Positions 1-8,464 of a stretch of DNA of 45,739 bases are shown here, piece by piece. Numbering within the stretch: position 1 is the first letter of the stretch; every line of letters starts with the position of its first letter. A program made the position numbers and the translations under genes. A model generated the notes under the pieces. It searched no databases. It saw only the letters and a list, made by a program, of their open reading frames with translations, and had not been told where the DNA came from. Source of the DNA: Comamonadaceae bacterium (GTDB lineage: Bacteria; Pseudomonadota; Gammaproteobacteria; Burkholderiales; Burkholderiaceae_C); contig CANJQN010000031.1 of the NCBI GenBank assembly GCA_947476465.1, positions 1 to 45,739 on the forward strand, read 5' to 3'.

Positions 1-3
1 CAC

Positions 4-73
4 CGTTCGGGCTGAGCCTGTCGAAGCCTCGCACTTGCACTCGCATGCCCTTCGACAGGCTCAGGGCGAACGG
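4..73. repeat. Dispersed palindromic repeat, paired arms
   Basis: Two facing arms, about 4-27 (CCGTTCGGGCTGAGCCTGTC) and 48-73 (ending GGGCGAACGG), form an inverted pair around a short spacer. The same element recurs at 2251-2345, 6096-6136, 8478-8541 and 37819-38020. It lies downstream of thiG, the last gene of the thiamine operon, and could fold as a stem-loop at the transcript end. The family is common between genes of Comamonadaceae-type genomes; no mobilising enzyme is visible here. Confidence 0.85.
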
Positions 74-142
74 AAATTCCACCGAGGCCGCCCCTTTGTC
101 TTTGTATCACCCGATCAATTTATTCCGGACACCAGTGCGCCT

Positions 143-193
143 GCGCGGGGATGACGGTTGCGCGGGGATGACGGTCGCGGGGGGATGACGGTC
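143..193. repeat. Three tandem 17-bp units (GCGCGGGGATGACGGTY)
   Basis: Three consecutive 17-bp units, differing by single bases, end in GGGGATGACGGT. The core resembles one arm of the second dispersed repeat family seen inside cysN (CGCGGGGATGAC), so this is probably a decayed, locally amplified arm of that repeat. It lies 20 bp beyond the thiG stop codon. No coding function is apparent. Confidence 0.6.
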
Positions 194-212
194 GTGGCCG
201 GACCGCTGTAAC

Positions 213-992
213 TCAGATCAAAAACGGCCGCCCCGTCACCGGCGTCGTCGCCACCGCCATCTCCTGCTTGGCCATGATCCCGCCCTCCCAGGCCAGGCGC
301 CCGCCCTCGATCGCCAAGCGGAACGCGCGCGCCATGATCACCGGGTCATGCGCCAGGGCGACCGCCGAATTGACCAGCACCGCGTCGTAACCCAGCTCCA
401 TCGCCTGCACCGCGTCGCGCGGTGAGCCGATGCCCGCGTCGACCACCAGAGGAATGCCCGGCAAGCGCGCGCGCAAGGTCTTGAGCGCGGTGGGGTTGAG
501 CAGCCCCTGCCCCGAGCCGATCGGCGCGCCCCAGGGCATGAGGATGCGGCAGCCCGCGTCGAGCAGGCGGTTGCAGGTGACGAGGTCGTCGGTGCAGTAG
601 GGGAACACCTCGAAGCCATCGCTGCACAGCTCGCGCGCCGCATCCACCAGTTCCCAGGGGTCGGGCTGCAAGGTGTATTCATCGCCGACCACTTCGAGCT
701 TGATCCAGTTGGTGCCGAACATCTCGCGGGCCATGCGCGCCAGCGTGACGGCTTCGCGGGCGGTGGTGCAGCCGGCCGTGTTGGGCAGCAGGCGCGCGCC
801 GGTCTCGCGGATGAAGCGGTAGAACTCGCCCGCTTCGCCACCGCCCGAGAGCTGGCGCTTCAAGCCGACGGTGATCACCTGCGTGCCCGAGGCCTCGATG
901 GCCTTGCGCAGCACCTCGGGCGAGGGATAGCTGGCGGTGCCCAGGAAAAAACGGCTTTCGAGCTCGACGCCGCCGATGGAAAAAGTGGACAT
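213..992 (-). CDS. thiG: Thiazole synthase ThiG
   Basis: ThiG builds the thiazole phosphate ring of thiamine in the cytoplasm from deoxyxylulose 5-phosphate, dehydroglycine and ThiS thiocarboxylate. The protein has 259 residues, the usual length, and is a TIM barrel. Visible family features are the N-terminal [18 protein letters not shown] block, the QVITVGLKR strand carrying the Schiff-base lysine region, and the late [14 protein letters not shown] and [12 protein letters not shown] phosphate-binding loops. It is the last gene of the thiamine operon, 3 bp after thiS. ThiO next to it supplies dehydroglycine, so the thiazole branch here is the oxidase (not ThiH) type. Confidence 0.97.
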   Translation of the reverse strand: MSTFSIGGVELESRFFLGTASYPSPEVLRKAIEASGTQVITVGLKRQLSGGGEAGEFYRFIRETGARLLPNTAGCTTAREAVTLARMAREMFGTNWIKLEVVGDEYTLQPDPWELVDAARELCSDGFEVFPYCTDDLVTCNRLLDAGCRILMPWGAPIGSGQGLLNPTALKTLRARLPGIPLVVDAGIGSPRDAVQAMELGYDAVLVNSAVALAHDPVIMARAFRLAIEGGRLAWEGGIMAKQEMAVATTPVTGRPFLI

Positions 993-995
993 GGG

Positions 996-1199
996 TCAAC
1001 CTCCCGTGATGGGTTCGAAGGTGAGCACGATGTCGCCGTCTTGCAGCAGCTGCTGCTCGCGGCGATCGCGCGGAACAAAGTCGCCGTTGACGGCGGTGGC
1101 CAGGGCGGCCGGTGTCTTGCCGAGCGAGGCGACGAGCTGGGCCAGCGTGGCGTTGTCGGCCAGCTCCATGCGCTGCTGGTTGACTTGAACGGTGATCAT
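996..1199 (-). CDS. thiS: Sulfur carrier protein ThiS
   Basis: A 67-residue ubiquitin-fold carrier that donates sulfur as a C-terminal thiocarboxylate to ThiG. The sequence has the N-terminal ITVQVNQQRMEL strand, the central NGDFVPR loop and the required C-terminal Gly-Gly (ends EPITGG). Its start codon overlaps the thiO stop codon (ATGA at 1196-1199), so translation is probably coupled to thiO. ThiF, which adenylates ThiS, is not in this window. Confidence 0.97.
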   Translation of the reverse strand: MITVQVNQQRMELADNATLAQLVASLGKTPAALATAVNGDFVPRDRREQQLLQDGDIVLTFEPITGG

Positions 1200-2239
1200 G
1201 GAAAGCTCTCCAGGGCGGCTTCGACCATGGCGGGGGCAATCAGCCAGCCATGCCGGAACAAGCCGTTGATGCGGGTCAGACCGGGCTGGCGCTCGAGCAC
1301 CGGCAGGTTGTCGGGCAGGGCCGGCCGCAGATTGGTTTCGCTGTGGACGATGCGGGCCTCGGCCAGCGCCGGCACGATGCTGTGCGCGGCGGCGAGCAAT
1401 TCGACCGCGCTGCGCAAGGACACCGGCGAGCGGTCTTCGCTCTCGATCTCGCTGGCGCCCACCACCACGGTGTCGGGCGCGCGCGGCACCAGGTAGACGC
1501 GGTGGCGCGCATGCAGCAGGCGCACCGGGCGGCGCAGCTCCACGCCTGGCGCGTGCAGCCAGAAGATCTCGCCGCGCACGCCGCGCATCGGCAATTGCGG
1601 CCGGGCACCCAGGCCGCGCACGTCGAACACCCAGTCAAATCGCTCGGCGCGGCCGCCCAGTTTCAGCAGGCCGGGCTCGGCCGCGTCGACCGATGCGCCC
1701 CAGTGCCAGTGCGCCCGGGGTGCGGCGGCCGCCAGCGCCTGCATGGCCTGCACGGTGTGGATGCGGGCCTCGCCTGGCAGCAGCCAGGCCTGCGGGCCCG
1801 AGCGCACGGACGGCTCGAGCCCGGCGAGCGCCTGCGCGGTGAGGGGCTCGGCCTGGTGACCGGCCGGGGCCTTGCGCGCCAGCAGGTCGAGCACACGGCG
1901 CGCGGCGCCGGCGTCTTCTCGGTGGGCCACCAGCAAGCTGCCTTGCTGGCTGAACTCCACCGGCTGCGCCAGCGTGCTCAAGATGCCGGGCCACAGCTCA
2001 ATGGAGCGCAGGCCCCAGCGGAACACACGCTCGTCGGCGCATTCCAGTTCGGCCAGCGGGCTGAGCATGCCGGCGGCCGTCCAGCCGGCGGCGCCGCGCG
2101 CATCGGGGCCCTCGGCCGGGTCGTACACATGCACCTCGTGCCCGGCGCGGGTGAGCGACAAAGCCAGCAGGCGGCCGAGCAGGCCGGCGCCAGCGATGGC
2201 GATGCGCATCGTGCGGGGACTGAGCATTTCATCACTCAT
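1196..2239 (-). CDS. thiO: FAD-dependent glycine oxidase ThiO
   Basis: ThiO oxidises glycine to the imine (dehydroglycine) needed by ThiG, using FAD. A dinucleotide-binding motif, IAIAGAGLLGRLLAL, starts at about residue 13. The AAGMLSPLAE segment and the C-terminal GLFRHGWLIAPAMVEAAL FAD-contact block fit the DAO family. The ORF has 347 residues from the first ATG; the ATG at 2209 would start directly at the Rossmann strand and is a credible alternative. It is separated from thiE by a 144-bp spacer filled by the dispersed palindromic repeat, the only non-compact junction on this side of the operon. Confidence 0.93.
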   Translation of the reverse strand: MSDEMLSPRTMRIAIAGAGLLGRLLALSLTRAGHEVHVYDPAEGPDARGAAGWTAAGMLSPLAELECADERVFRWGLRSIELWPGILSTLAQPVEFSQQGSLLVAHREDAGAARRVLDLLARKAPAGHQAEPLTAQALAGLEPSVRSGPQAWLLPGEARIHTVQAMQALAAAAPRAHWHWGASVDAAEPGLLKLGGRAERFDWVFDVRGLGARPQLPMRGVRGEIFWLHAPGVELRRPVRLLHARHRVYLVPRAPDTVVVGASEIESEDRSPVSLRSAVELLAAAHSIVPALAEARIVHSETNLRPALPDNLPVLERQPGLTRINGLFRHGWLIAPAMVEAALESFP

Positions 2240-2250
2240 GGCGCCGCATT

Positions 2251-2345
2251 CCGTTCTGGCTGAGCCCTTCGACAGGCTCAGGACAGGCCTTGTCGAAGCC
2301 GTGAGCTGGCGCTCGCATGCCCTTCGACAGGCTCAGGGCGAACGG
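2251..2345. repeat. Dispersed palindromic repeat between thiE and thiO
   Basis: An arm starting CCGTTCTGGCTGAGCCC at 2251 and a closing arm ending AGGGCGAACGG at 2345 enclose two further partial arms (GACAGGCTCAGGACAGG and TTGTCGAAGCC). This looks like a composite of two inserted copies. It occupies nearly all of the thiE-thiO spacer and could weaken transcription into thiOSG or affect mRNA stability. Confidence 0.85.
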
Positions 2346-2383
2346 ACGGGGTGTGCGCCGCAACGTGGATAGCCTGGTGGCGC

Positions 2384-3520
2384 TCATTCGCGCGACTCCA
2401 GCGTCGGGTGCGGGCGAGCGGGCGCGGGCGCAGCGGCAGCGCGCTCGGCACGGCCGAGGCGGAACGCCTCCTGCAGCGCGGGCACCGTACGTTTTGGCTC
2501 GCTGCCCAGACCGCGCAGCACACACACACCGTCGGCGCCAGCGCGGGCCGTCTGGCGCACCTGCGCCACTTCCAGGATGCCGCCGATGGCCACCACCGGC
2601 ACGCCCGCCACGCGCACCCACCAGGCCAGGTTGTCCAGGCCCTGCGGGCGCCAGGGCATGTCCTTGGTGGTGGTGGGCCACACCGGCCCGCAGGCCACAT
2701 AGGCCGAGGCCAATGCGCGCGCGCGGCACAGTTCCCACACGGCATGCGAGCTGATGCCCAGGGCCATGCCGGTGGCGCGCAGTTCGGCGCGGCCAGCGTC
2801 GCCCAGCGCCAGCAGGTCTTCCTGCCCAAGGTGGACAGCGTCGGCGCCCAGTTCGGCCGCGACGCGCCAGTGGTCGTTGATGATCAGGCGCGCGCCGTGG
2901 TGGCGCGCTGCGGCGATGCTGCCCGCGATGGCCTGGCGCAAGGCGGCATGCCAGGCGGCGTCGGCATCGCGCGGCTGCTTGACGCGCAGTTGCACGGTCC
3001 GCACACCGGCATCCAGTACCTGCACGAGGCCGGGCACCGAATCGACAATGGCGTAGATGCCCATGCCTTGCGGGTCCTGCGCCGATGCCGCGGGCATGGG
3101 CTGCGGCGGCTCGTCGCCCCAGGACAGCAGCGGCAGCGCGTCGAAGGCCAACAGCGCCGCGTCGGCGGCCACGTAGCCCCGGCCACGCAGATCGCTCCAC
3201 GCGCGCGCCAGGGTGATCGCGTCGGTGGTGGTGCCCGTAGCGCGCACCCACCCGCGGGCGTGGGTGCTGTCCAGCCAGTGCAGCGTGCCACCGCCCTGCG
3301 GCGCCGGCACACCATGCACCAGCACCGCCGGCACACCATGCACCAGCACCGCCGGCGCGCCCTGCGCTCGCAGCGCGGCCGCCACGGCGGCGGGGGGCGC
3401 GTCGGTGGGCAGCGCAGCGCGCGCACAGGCGCCGGCCCGCGAGCTCACTGCCACGCCGGGCAGAGGTGGGCCTTCGGCGCCCCGCCAATCCACCAGCACG
3501 GCGGCTTGATGTTGATTCAT
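2384..3520 (-). CDS. thiE: Thiamine phosphate synthase ThiE with long N-terminal extension
   Basis: The C-terminal ~225 residues are a clear ThiE: QLRVK substrate loop, LIINDHWRVAAELGADAVHL, ALGISSHAVWEL, and the GPVWPTTTKDM phosphate loop. It joins HMP-PP with thiazole phosphate to give thiamine monophosphate. The total of 378 residues is far above the ~210 usual. Residues 1-150 are an extension whose fragments AVLVHG, WLDSTHARGW and GYVAADAALLA resemble the C-terminal part of ThiD-like kinases, but the HGTGCT anion-hole motif is missing, so I infer a decayed ThiD-like domain. The start overlaps the SDR stop (ATGA at 3517-3520). A 24-bp duplication lies in the extension. Confidence 0.92.
   Translation of the reverse strand: MNQHQAAVLVDWRGAEGPPLPGVAVSSRAGACARAALPTDAPPAAVAAALRAQGAPAVLVHGVPAVLVHGVPAPQGGGTLHWLDSTHARGWVRATGTTTDAITLARAWSDLRGRGYVAADAALLAFDALPLLSWGDEPPQPMPAASAQDPQGMGIYAIVDSVPGLVQVLDAGVRTVQLRVKQPRDADAAWHAALRQAIAGSIAAARHHGARLIINDHWRVAAELGADAVHLGQEDLLALGDAGRAELRATGMALGISSHAVWELCRARALASAYVACGPVWPTTTKDMPWRPQGLDNLAWWVRVAGVPVVAIGGILEVAQVRQTARAGADGVCVLRGLGSEPKRTVPALQEAFRLGRAERAAAAPAPARPHPTLESRE
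3303..3350. repeat. Perfect 24-bp tandem duplication inside thiE
   Basis: Two adjacent identical 24-bp copies (3303-3326 and 3327-3350) lie in frame in the thiE N-terminal extension and duplicate the octapeptide AVLVHGVP. Twenty-four is a multiple of three, so the frame is kept. It is a probable replication-slippage event in a weakly constrained domain. Confidence 0.9.
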
Positions 3521-4296
3521 CGCATCACCCTCCCACCATCCACCAGCAAGACCTGCCCTGTGACAAAGCGTCCCCAGGGCGAAGCCAGAAACATCACCGG
3601 GCCGGCCACATCCTCGGGCCGCGCCAGGCGGCGCAGCGGGGTGGCGGCCATGATGGCTTCACGAAACGCCGCGCGGGTGCCGGCGCTGCCCTCTGTGGGG
3701 TGCACCAGCCCGGGCGCAACGCAGTTCACGCGCACACCCTGCGGCCCCACTTCAGCCGCCAGGTTGCGGCTGAAGCCGACCAGGGCCGACTTGGCGGTGC
3801 CGTAGTCGTGATAGGCCACCACCGGGTCTTCGACCAGATCGCTCACGATATTGACGATGGCGCCGTCGGCACGGGCCGCCAGGTGCGGCAGCGCGGCGCG
3901 GCACAGATGGAAGGCGGCGCCCACCGAGCCTTCGTACTGGCGCAGGTAGTCGGCCCACTCCAGCGCGTCGAAGGGGCGGCGGCGCTCGGGGTCGAAGCTG
4001 TAGGGCGCGAAGGCGTTGTTCACCAGCACGTCCAGCCGGCCCAGTTCATCGACCGTGCGCGCCACCAGGCCTTGGGCGGCTTCAGGGTCAGTGACGTCGG
4101 CCTGCATGGCCACCGCATCGCCCTTGGCGCGGCAGGCTTGCACCACTTCGTCGGCGGCCTGGGCGTTGCGCAGGTAGTTCACCACCACCGTGGCGCCCTG
4201 CCCCGCGAACGCGCGTGCGATGGCCGCGCCGATCCCGCGCGACGCGCCGGTGACCAGGACGACCTTGCCTGAAAAATCCATGTCGTGCTCCGTCAC
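3517..4296 (-). CDS. SDR-family oxidoreductase in the thiamine operon
   Basis: A classical short-chain dehydrogenase/reductase of 259 residues. The TGASRGIG cofactor loop is at 16-23, NNAF replaces the usual NNAG at 93-96, catalytic Ser152 is present, the YGTAK active site (Y165, K169) follows, and the C-terminal TGQVLLVDGG is typical. The family interconverts carbonyl and alcohol with NAD(P)H; the substrate is unknown. The first ATG (4296) overlaps the stop of the binding protein, but ATG 4281 has a GGAG at good spacing and may be the true start. Its place in a TPP-controlled operon with LuxE- and LuxC-like proteins suggests the final aldehyde-to-alcohol step of a precursor salvage route (inference). 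Confidence 0.9.
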   Translation of the reverse strand: MTEHDMDFSGKVVLVTGASRGIGAAIARAFAGQGATVVVNYLRNAQAADEVVQACRAKGDAVAMQADVTDPEAAQGLVARTVDELGRLDVLVNNAFAPYSFDPERRRPFDALEWADYLRQYEGSVGAAFHLCRAALPHLAARADGAIVNIVSDLVEDPVVAYHDYGTAKSALVGFSRNLAAEVGPQGVRVNCVAPGLVHPTEGSAGTRAAFREAIMAATPLRRLARPEDVAGPVMFLASPWGRFVTGQVLLVDGGRVMR

Positions 4297-5294
4297 CGGC
4301 CGGGCAGCAGGTCGGTGGCCACCACCTGCGCCATGTCGATGCGCTGTTGCACCAGGCCCAGCTGGCGGTAGACGTCGGCGGCCTTTTGCAGCGAGGCCAC
4401 ATCGAGCGCGCCCAGGCCCTGGCGGCGTGTCAGGTCGGACACGCTCGACGCATTGCGGGTGCGCACGATCTCCAGCGCCAGCTCGGCGTCGCTGCCGTCG
4501 ATGGCGCGCTTGCCGGCCAGCGCGGCGGCCTCAGCCGGCTGCTGGATCATCCAGCTTGCGGCGTCGCGGTAGGCACGCAGGAAGCGGCGCAGCACGTCCT
4601 TCTGGCGCAGGTACACCTCCTCACGCACGACGAACAGGTCGCTGGACACGGGCAGGAAGCTGCCCACTTCCATCACCTCCACCTCGCCCAGGCCGCGGCG
4701 GCGGCCCACCAGCAGGCCGGTGTCGGTGGCGGCGGTGGCATCCACCTGGCCTTGCAGCAGCGGCGCGAAGTTCAGCAGACCGGTCACCACCACCGTCACG
4801 TCGGATTCGGTCAGGCCGGCCTGGTGCAGCAACACCTGCAGGGCCTGGCGCGTGCCGCTGGACAGGCTGTAGACGCCGATGCGCTTGCCCTTGAGGTCGG
4901 CCGGCTTGCGAATGCCACTCTTCTTCAGCGACACCACGTTGAACACGTTCTGCGGATAGATGTCGTAGATGGCCCGCAGCTTCTCGCCCTTGTCCAGGGC
5001 GGCAAAGAGCGAACCCGGGTCGGTGAAGGCGACGTCGGCCTGGCCGCTCAAGATGTTGCGGATGGCGTCGCCGCCGCCCGCGCCGGGCACGTATTCCAGC
5101 GCCAGGCCCTGGGCGCGGTAGAAGCCCTTGTCGGCGTCCACCAGCAGCGGCGTCACTTCGGTGATGGGCTTGCTCCAGCCGGCCACAGTGAACTTGTCCA
5201 GGCGGGCGGGCGCCGGGGTTTGGGCCAAAGCAACCGGAAGGCCTGCAAGCGTGGCAACGGAGATGGCGATCAGGTGACGGCGGCGAAGCATCAT
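4293..5294 (-). CDS. ABC transporter substrate-binding protein, NMT1/THI5-like
   Basis: A periplasmic receptor of the NMT1/THI5-like family, related to pyrimidine-binding ThiY. From the ATG at 5294 the protein has 333 residues with a signal peptide MMLRRRHLIAISVATLAG and a predicted cleavage after the ALA near residue 24. The mature domain begins with the WSKPITEVTPLLVDADKGFY block and contains the GGGDAIRNILSGQADVAF segment typical of this fold. Longer in-frame starts (5366, 5324) would overlap the permease gene; 5294 lies 13 bp after its stop, with GAAAG upstream. With the adjacent permease and ATPase it makes a complete importer. TPP control points to a thiamine precursor such as an HMP-type pyrimidine (inference). 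Confidence 0.9.
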   Translation of the reverse strand: MMLRRRHLIAISVATLAGLPVALAQTPAPARLDKFTVAGWSKPITEVTPLLVDADKGFYRAQGLALEYVPGAGGGDAIRNILSGQADVAFTDPGSLFAALDKGEKLRAIYDIYPQNVFNVVSLKKSGIRKPADLKGKRIGVYSLSSGTRQALQVLLHQAGLTESDVTVVVTGLLNFAPLLQGQVDATAATDTGLLVGRRRGLGEVEVMEVGSFLPVSSDLFVVREEVYLRQKDVLRRFLRAYRDAASWMIQQPAEAAALAGKRAIDGSDAELALEIVRTRNASSVSDLTRRQGLGALDVASLQKAADVYRQLGLVQQRIDMAQVVATDLLPGR

Positions 5295-5307
5295 GGCGCG
5301 GTGGCTT

Positions 5308-6084
5308 TCAGTGGAGATGAACATAGGGACGCAAGAGGCGCCGCTCGAGCAGCGCCGTGGCCGCATACAGCAGCAGGCCGAGGATGGCGATGAGCACCAG
5401 CACGGCGAACATCAGGGGTGTGTCCATGCTGCCCTGCGCGGCGATGATGAGCGCGCCCAGGCCGCGGCTGCCGCCGATGAATTCGCCCACCACCGCGCCC
5501 ACCAGCGCCAGCACCACCGCGATGCGCAGGCCCGCCAGCACCGAGGGCAGCCCGCTGGGCAGCTTCAGGCGCCACAGCGTGCGCAGCCGCGACGCGCCGA
5601 GCATGCGAAACAGCTCGATGCGCTCGGGCGGCACGGCCGCCAGGCCAGTGAGCGTGGTTTCCATCAAGGGGAAAAAACAGATCAGCGCGGTGATCACCAC
5701 GGTGGGCATCAGCCCGAAGCCGAACCAGACGATAAACAGCGGCATCAGCGCCAGCTTGGGCACCACCTGGCTGACGATCACATAGGGCATGAGCACGCGG
5801 CGCAGCGGGGGCACCTCGGCCAGCAACACGCCGGCACTGAAGCCGACCGCGCAGCCCAGCGCCAACCCCAGCAGCAGCTCGATGACGGTGGCGGCGATGT
5901 GCGGCCAGAGGTAGCCGCTGGCCAGGCCCTTGTATAGCGCGCGCAGCACCGTGCTGGGCGGCGGCAGCACCAGCGCCGACAGGCCCAAGCCGCGCGCGGC
6001 GGCCTCCCAGGCGCCGAGCAGCAGCGCCAGCAGGAGCAGCCCTCCCCATCGATGGCGAAATGTATTGAGCATTTCGCGACTCAT
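5308..6084 (-). CDS. ABC transporter permease (ThiX-like, SsuC/TauC family)
   Basis: An inner-membrane permease of 258 residues with about six hydrophobic segments. The first is GGLLLLALLLGAWEAAA. The cytoplasmic coupling loop lies around LFRMLGASRLRTLWRLKLP, which matches the EAA-loop consensus of binding-protein-dependent permeases. An internal ATG at 6072 is an alternative start. It is flanked by the binding protein downstream and the ATPase upstream, with a 91-bp spacer to the ATPase gene that holds a dispersed repeat. Family members move small organic solutes such as sulfonates and pyrimidines; substrate is inferred from operon context only. Confidence 0.92.
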   Translation of the reverse strand: MSREMLNTFRHRWGGLLLLALLLGAWEAAARGLGLSALVLPPPSTVLRALYKGLASGYLWPHIAATVIELLLGLALGCAVGFSAGVLLAEVPPLRRVLMPYVIVSQVVPKLALMPLFIVWFGFGLMPTVVITALICFFPLMETTLTGLAAVPPERIELFRMLGASRLRTLWRLKLPSGLPSVLAGLRIAVVLALVGAVVGEFIGGSRGLGALIIAAQGSMDTPLMFAVLVLIAILGLLLYAATALLERRLLRPYVHLH

Positions 6085-6095
6085 GGCAGCAATTT

Positions 6096-6136
6096 CCGTT
6101 CGGGCTGAGCCCTTCGACCAGGCTCAGGGCGAACGG
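6096..6136. repeat. Dispersed palindromic repeat between ABC ATPase and permease genes
   Basis: A compact copy: CCGTTCGGGCTGAGCCC faces GGCTCAGGGCGAACGG with only a few bases between, so it can form a near-perfect hairpin. It fills most of the 91-bp ATPase-permease spacer. Confidence 0.88.
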
Positions 6137-6175
6137 ATGTGGGCGTGCGGCGAAATATGAAAACCTCAATCGTCG

Positions 6176-6967
6176 TCATGCCGTCGCCTCCTCCAGCCCC
6201 AATGCCTCGCGCACCTGCGTGCAAGCGGCGACAAAGGCCGGCGTGCCCAGGCCGTGGTCGCGGCCCAGCTCGAAGCTGCGCACCAGCGCGCCGTCGGCCA
6301 TGACCGACACCCGATCGCCGAGGAACACGGCCTCGGCGATGTCGTGCGTGACGAACAGCACCGAGGCGCCGCGCCCGCGGCACAGGCGCAGCAGGTCGCG
6401 CTGCACTTCCTCGCGGGTGATGGCGTCCAGCGCGGCGAAGGGCTCGTCCAGCAGCAACAGGGGCGGCTGCAGCAGCAGCGCGCGCGCCAGCGCGACGCGG
6501 CTTTGTTGGCCGCCGGAGAGCTGGCGCGGATAGCGGGTGGCATGCGTGGCCAGGCCCAGCTGCTCAAGCAGCGCGTCGGCGGCGCGCACATCAGCCGGCT
6601 GCGGCCGCCGCTGCAGCGACACGGGCAGCAACACGTTGTCGCGCACGCTCAGCCAGTCAAGCAGCGTGGGCGACTGGAACACGAAGCCCACCTCGCGCGG
6701 ATCGCACGGCCGGTGGCCGCGCAGCAGCACGCGGCCGGCGGTGGGCTGCAGCAGGCCGGCGGCAAGCTTGAGCAGCGTGGTCTTGCCGCAGCCGCTGCGC
6801 CCGACCAGGCAGTGGACGGTGCCGACGGGCAAGGACAACGTCAGCGACCGCACCTGCGGCGCGAAGCCGGGGTAGGCGAAGCTCACCGCATCGAGGTGAA
6901 GGAATGGCATGTCCGCCGCGTCCACATCAACGCGCATGGCCCAGGCGCCCATGGCCTTTGCGCTCAT
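6176..6967 (-). CDS. ABC transporter ATP-binding protein (ThiZ-like)
   Basis: A 263-residue ATPase that powers the neighbouring importer at the cytoplasmic face. All core motifs are present: Walker A GRSGCGKTT, Q-loop FVFQSP, signature LSGGQQSR, Walker B LLLLDEPFAALD and switch FVTHD. It belongs to the NrtD/SsuB/ThiZ group. The start overlaps the LuxC-like gene stop (ATGA at 6964-6967), so its expression is probably coupled to luxC. The repeat just downstream separates it from the permease. Confidence 0.94.
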   Translation of the reverse strand: MSAKAMGAWAMRVDVDAADMPFLHLDAVSFAYPGFAPQVRSLTLSLPVGTVHCLVGRSGCGKTTLLKLAAGLLQPTAGRVLLRGHRPCDPREVGFVFQSPTLLDWLSVRDNVLLPVSLQRRPQPADVRAADALLEQLGLATHATRYPRQLSGGQQSRVALARALLLQPPLLLLDEPFAALDAITREEVQRDLLRLCRGRGASVLFVTHDIAEAVFLGDRVSVMADGALVRSFELGRDHGLGTPAFVAACTQVREALGLEEATA

Positions 6968-8445
6968 GGCCGCTCCTCCTGTGCATACGGCGCCAGCCGG
7001 TCGGCGGCGCGCTCGGCGGCCTGCTCGATCTCGACCATGCGCACCAGGTCAGCCAGGTTGAAGCGGCCGTCGTGGTGCCAGCCGGCTTCGGGCTGGGTCA
7101 TGCCGCCCAGCGGCGCGATGCGGGTCACGCCCAGCTGCCCCAACAGGGCGCCCAGGCGGTACAGCTCGGTCGGCGTGGTGGCCAGGCCGGCGGTCTGCAG
7201 CAAAGCGCCGTGCGGCGCGAGCAGCGGCAACACCTCATCCAGCGAATCGACAGCGCAGACCTGCACGCAGCGCTGGCCCGGCGATGCGGCGAGCGGCAGC
7301 GGCGCGTCGTGGAAGGCCACCGCCCATGAGGCATCGGCGTCGCCGAGCAACTGCGCGCCCGCACCCGCATCGTTGATCGCCCGCCATTCCGCCGCCTGCC
7401 GCCAAGCGGCGACGGCGCCCGCCTCTTCCAGCGAAAGCTGCCGGCGCGGATGGCGGTGGGCCAGGTTGGCGAGCGCCGCGGCCAGGTGCTGCGCGAAGGC
7501 GCGCGGCGCCAGCGCCCCACCGCGCTCGACAAACAGCATGTGCGGCGACCAGCAGCCTTGCTGTTCGTAGCGTGCCAGGTCCGCCGCCGCCAGCCGCGCG
7601 GCGGCGGGGCCACGTTGCATGTCCAGCGCGGCGCGGCCCACCAGCGCCACACCCAGCTTGTGGCCGTAGCCCAGAAAGCGCGTGGTCGCGGGCACCTGCT
7701 CGCGCACCTCGCGCAGGGCCGCATTGCCGCCGTAGGCCAGCACCGTGTCGGCCTCGCGATAGAGCGCGCCGGCCAAGGGCGATTCGCCGCCCTTCCACCA
7801 GACGATGGCCAGGGCATCGGCCAGGGGTGGATGCACCTCGCCGAGCACCCGCGCCACCACACTGGCGAACACCGGCTCGGCGCTGGGCAGCTTGCCGATG
7901 TTGCCCGCCTTGACCAGCAGGCCGCAGGCCAGGCTCCACAGCGGCAGGCCCGGCACATTGCCGGCCCAGCCATGCACCAGCAGCTGCGGGCCGAACGCGC
8001 GCACGGCGCCGCCCTTGAGCGCGGGCTGGAAACCGTCGAGCACCTTGGGGTTGGAAAAATCTTGCGCGACGAAGCGTTGCAACTGCGGCGCGCGAAAGGT
8101 CTGCAGGTAGGCGTTCAGGCCCAGGCGCACCATCTCGGCGTCGAAGCCGCTGACCACCGGCAGCAGCGCGTCGAGCTCGCGCCGGGCGGGGTCGGCGGGG
8201 TCGAGCAGGCGCGCCACCGCGCGGTCGATGATGCCGATGAGTGCGTCGACCGGCAGCGGCTGCAGCACCTCGCGTGCGGCGCGTCGCACGTGGCGGGCCA
8301 GTTGCGTCATCTGCGCTTGGTCCAGCACCGGCACCTCGATGTCGGCGCGCGCGCCATGCGCCTCGAAGGGCAGCACCTGCCAACGCAGCGAGGCGGGGTC
8401 GAGACCGGGCAGGTGCCCGGCGCGAAAATGCCGGCGCGTGGTCAT
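6964..8445 (-). CDS. LuxC-like acyl-CoA/acyl-protein reductase
   Basis: A 493-residue member of the LuxC family (aldehyde dehydrogenase fold). Family enzymes reduce an acyl thioester to the aldehyde with NADPH. Evidence is the GWAGNVPGLPLWSL block, the GNIGKLPSAEPVFASVVAR segment, VLAYGG, and YEQQGCWSPHMLFVE, in which Cys298 corresponds to the acyl-accepting cysteine. No luxA, luxB or luxD is present, so this is not a bioluminescence locus. It lies 19 bp after the LuxE-like gene and overlaps the ABC ATPase start. Substrate is unknown; TPP-riboswitch control suggests a thiamine-related carboxylate (inference). Confidence 0.9.
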   Translation of the reverse strand: MTTRRHFRAGHLPGLDPASLRWQVLPFEAHGARADIEVPVLDQAQMTQLARHVRRAAREVLQPLPVDALIGIIDRAVARLLDPADPARRELDALLPVVSGFDAEMVRLGLNAYLQTFRAPQLQRFVAQDFSNPKVLDGFQPALKGGAVRAFGPQLLVHGWAGNVPGLPLWSLACGLLVKAGNIGKLPSAEPVFASVVARVLGEVHPPLADALAIVWWKGGESPLAGALYREADTVLAYGGNAALREVREQVPATTRFLGYGHKLGVALVGRAALDMQRGPAAARLAAADLARYEQQGCWSPHMLFVERGGALAPRAFAQHLAAALANLAHRHPRRQLSLEEAGAVAAWRQAAEWRAINDAGAGAQLLGDADASWAVAFHDAPLPLAASPGQRCVQVCAVDSLDEVLPLLAPHGALLQTAGLATTPTELYRLGALLGQLGVTRIAPLGGMTQPEAGWHHDGRFNLADLVRMVEIEQAAERAADRLAPYAQEERP

Positions 8446-8464
8446 CGACTGGCGCTTCCTCGGA

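Noticed and set aside
1250..2263. Long plus-strand ORF opposite thiO
   Set aside because: It is a shadow: His/Gln/Arg-rich translation without domains, exactly antisense to a well-supported gene. The same holds for long antisense frames over mnmC, cysI, cysN, NfeD and FloA.
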